Shown piece after piece: positions 63,021 through 64,000 of a DNA stretch of 64,000 nucleotides. The notes beneath the pieces are model-generated. The model searched no databases. It saw only the letters and a program-made list of their open reading frames with translations, and had not been told where the DNA came from. The stretch spans positions 558,001 to 622,000 of the forward strand of contig NZ_JAGTXB010000002.1 of assembly GCF_018224885.1 (NCBI RefSeq). Reading direction: 5' to 3'. Positions within the stretch are counted from its first letter, which is position 1; each line of letters begins with the position of its first letter. The DNA is from Chitinophaga hostae (GTDB taxonomy: Bacteria > Bacteroidota > Bacteroidia > Chitinophagales > Chitinophagaceae). The translations under genes and the position numbers were made by a program.

Positions 63021-64000
63021 CAGTTTTTGGGGAAGGGAAGGGAGACGATAAACTCCGTACCTTTTCCGGGAACGCTGTTGCACGACACGCTGCCATTCAT
63101 AAGTTCAGCATACCTGGCCACGATATGGAGGCCAAGGCCGGTGCCCTGAATGTTGGATACATGCTGGCTGCGGAAAAACCGCTCGAACAGGTGCTGACGG
63201 TCTTCTTCAGAAATGCCGATTCCTTTGTCCTTTACGGACAGCTGGAAGGTGGAATCGCTGCATTGCGTGCGGATAGAGATGATGGCACTTTCGGGAGAGA
63301 ATTTGATGGCATTGGATACGAGATTCATAACAATATGTTTAAGCAGTGTAGGGTCCAGGTACGCCTGGGTGGCGCCATGGTGTGCATAGTAGATGTTTTG
63401 CTGCGATTTTTTGAGTCCCTCCATTTCGCCCAGGATGTTACCGATATGTTTGGCGGCGTCAAAAGTTGCATAGCGTACCTGTATCTTTCCTTCTTCAATT
63501 TTACCCACGGAAAGAAAGTCGTTCAGTATATCGGTGAGCATATTTACAGAGGAGATAATGCGCTGGATATGTTTGCCCCGTTTAGCCACGTCTTCGGCGG
63601 CTTCATATTTCGATACCAGGTACACGGAAGAGAGGATGGCACTGAGGGGTGTCCTGAATTCATGCGAGGCCAGTGATACAAATCTTGATTTCAGTTCGTT
63701 GAGCTCCCTTTCCTTTTCCAGGGATATCCGCAGTTCGGATTCCGCTTCTTTTATGCTGGAGAGGTCAATGGCGATCCCGATATAACCGGTAATGTCGTTG
63801 CCTTCACGGATAGCCGATACCGTGAGTGATACCGGGAGAGAGCTGCCGTCCTTCCGGATGTACAGCCATTCGTATTCGTTGAACAGATTTAGTTTAGCCT
63901 TGATCGTTAGCGTTTCCATACCGGGTTCTACCGGTTGCTGCAGCTGCCTGGAAAATTCTTCTGCCCGCAGGGCTACTTCATCCTGGTCGTGCAGCATGAG
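63020..64000 (-). CDS. PAS-domain histidine kinase, C-terminal part
   Basis: The gene runs off the right edge; about 326 residues are visible. A PAS domain (EWLYIRKDGSSLPVSLTV, GYIGIAIDLSSIKEAE) is followed by a HisKA domain with the phospho-acceptor His in FVSLASHEFRTPLSAILS. The ATPase has an N box (HIVMNLVSNAIKFSPES), G1 (DKGIGISEEDRQ), F box (LFERFFRS) and G2 (GTGLGLHIVARYA). No transmembrane segment is visible in this part. It is co-transcribed with its cognate hybrid regulator. Confidence 0.93.
   Translation of the reverse strand, partial: LMLHDQDEVALRAEEFSRQLQQPVEPGMETLTIKAKLNLFNEYEWLYIRKDGSSLPVSLTVSAIREGNDITGYIGIAIDLSSIKEAESELRISLEKERELNELKSRFVSLASHEFRTPLSAILSSVYLVSKYEAAEDVAKRGKHIQRIISSVNMLTDILNDFLSVGKIEEGKIQVRYATFDAAKHIGNILGEMEGLKKSQQNIYYAHHGATQAYLDPTLLKHIVMNLVSNAIKFSPESAIISIRTQCSDSTFQLSVKDKGIGISEEDRQHLFERFFRSQHVSNIQGTGLGLHIVARYAELMNGSVSCNSVPGKGTEFIVSLPFPKN

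Overview
The window looks like chromosomal DNA of a soil-type Bacteroidetes, most like Chitinophaga or another member of Chitinophagaceae. The reasons are three consecutive ECF sigma / FecR / SusC / SusD cassettes, TonB receptors with an N-terminal STN domain, TlpA proteins with a DUF4369-like N-terminus, a long Bacteroidetes-type signal peptidase I, DUF1543, and Flavobacterium-type promoter elements (TTG...TAnnTTTG). No tRNA, rRNA, CRISPR array, phage or transposase gene was seen. Taxonomy is inferred from gene content only.

Layout. 0-3.5 kb: the start of an exported L,D-transpeptidase-like protein, a zincless Fpg/Nei DNA glycosylase, and a minus-strand SDR / PhyH dioxygenase operon. That operon is preceded by a promoter with an overlapping dyad and a possible 28-codon ORF ending in three cysteines. 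3.7-9.3 kb: a compact five-gene operon for a Tat-exported PaoABC-type molybdenum aldehyde oxidase with its XdhC/PaoD-like chaperone and MocA-like cytidylyltransferase. 9.5-15.5 kb: housekeeping and stand-alone genes (ankyrin protein, TPR protein, sugar isomerase-like protein, lepB, YheT-like hydrolase).

15.5-42.3 kb: three tandem, same-strand nutrient-uptake loci, each with its own ECF sigma factor, FecR anti-sigma factor, STN-bearing SusC and SusD lipoprotein. Locus 1 ends in a GH30 enzyme, locus 2 in a TlpA-like thioredoxin, and locus 3 in a GH116 enzyme plus an RbsD/FucU-like lipoprotein. GH30 and GH116 both contain glucosylceramidases and beta-glucosidases, so a beta-glucoside or glucosylceramide substrate is possible. 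42.3-54 kb: DUF1543 plus Crp-type regulator, MDR oxidoreductase, a second TlpA protein, a large lipoprotein with a propeller, HEAT repeats and cytochrome c, a FadI-like thiolase, a 2-hydroxyacid dehydrogenase and a P-type ATPase. 54-64 kb: GH89 alpha-N-acetylglucosaminidase, an orphan MacB/FtsX-type permease, a GT39-type membrane glycosyltransferase, two unrecognised helical proteins, and a two-component pair whose response regulator is fused to a Crp-type domain.

The most unusual structure not explained by genes is a family of five long imperfect palindromes (176-213 bp; 3571, 11512, 14195, 50207, 56316). Each lies at or within about 20 bp of the stop codon of one gene and between two genes of the same direction. 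The copies differ from each other, but the two arms of each copy largely match. A second, unrelated palindrome built of TTTTAGC/TGTTAGC heptamers fills a divergent intergenic region at 54.0-54.2 kb.
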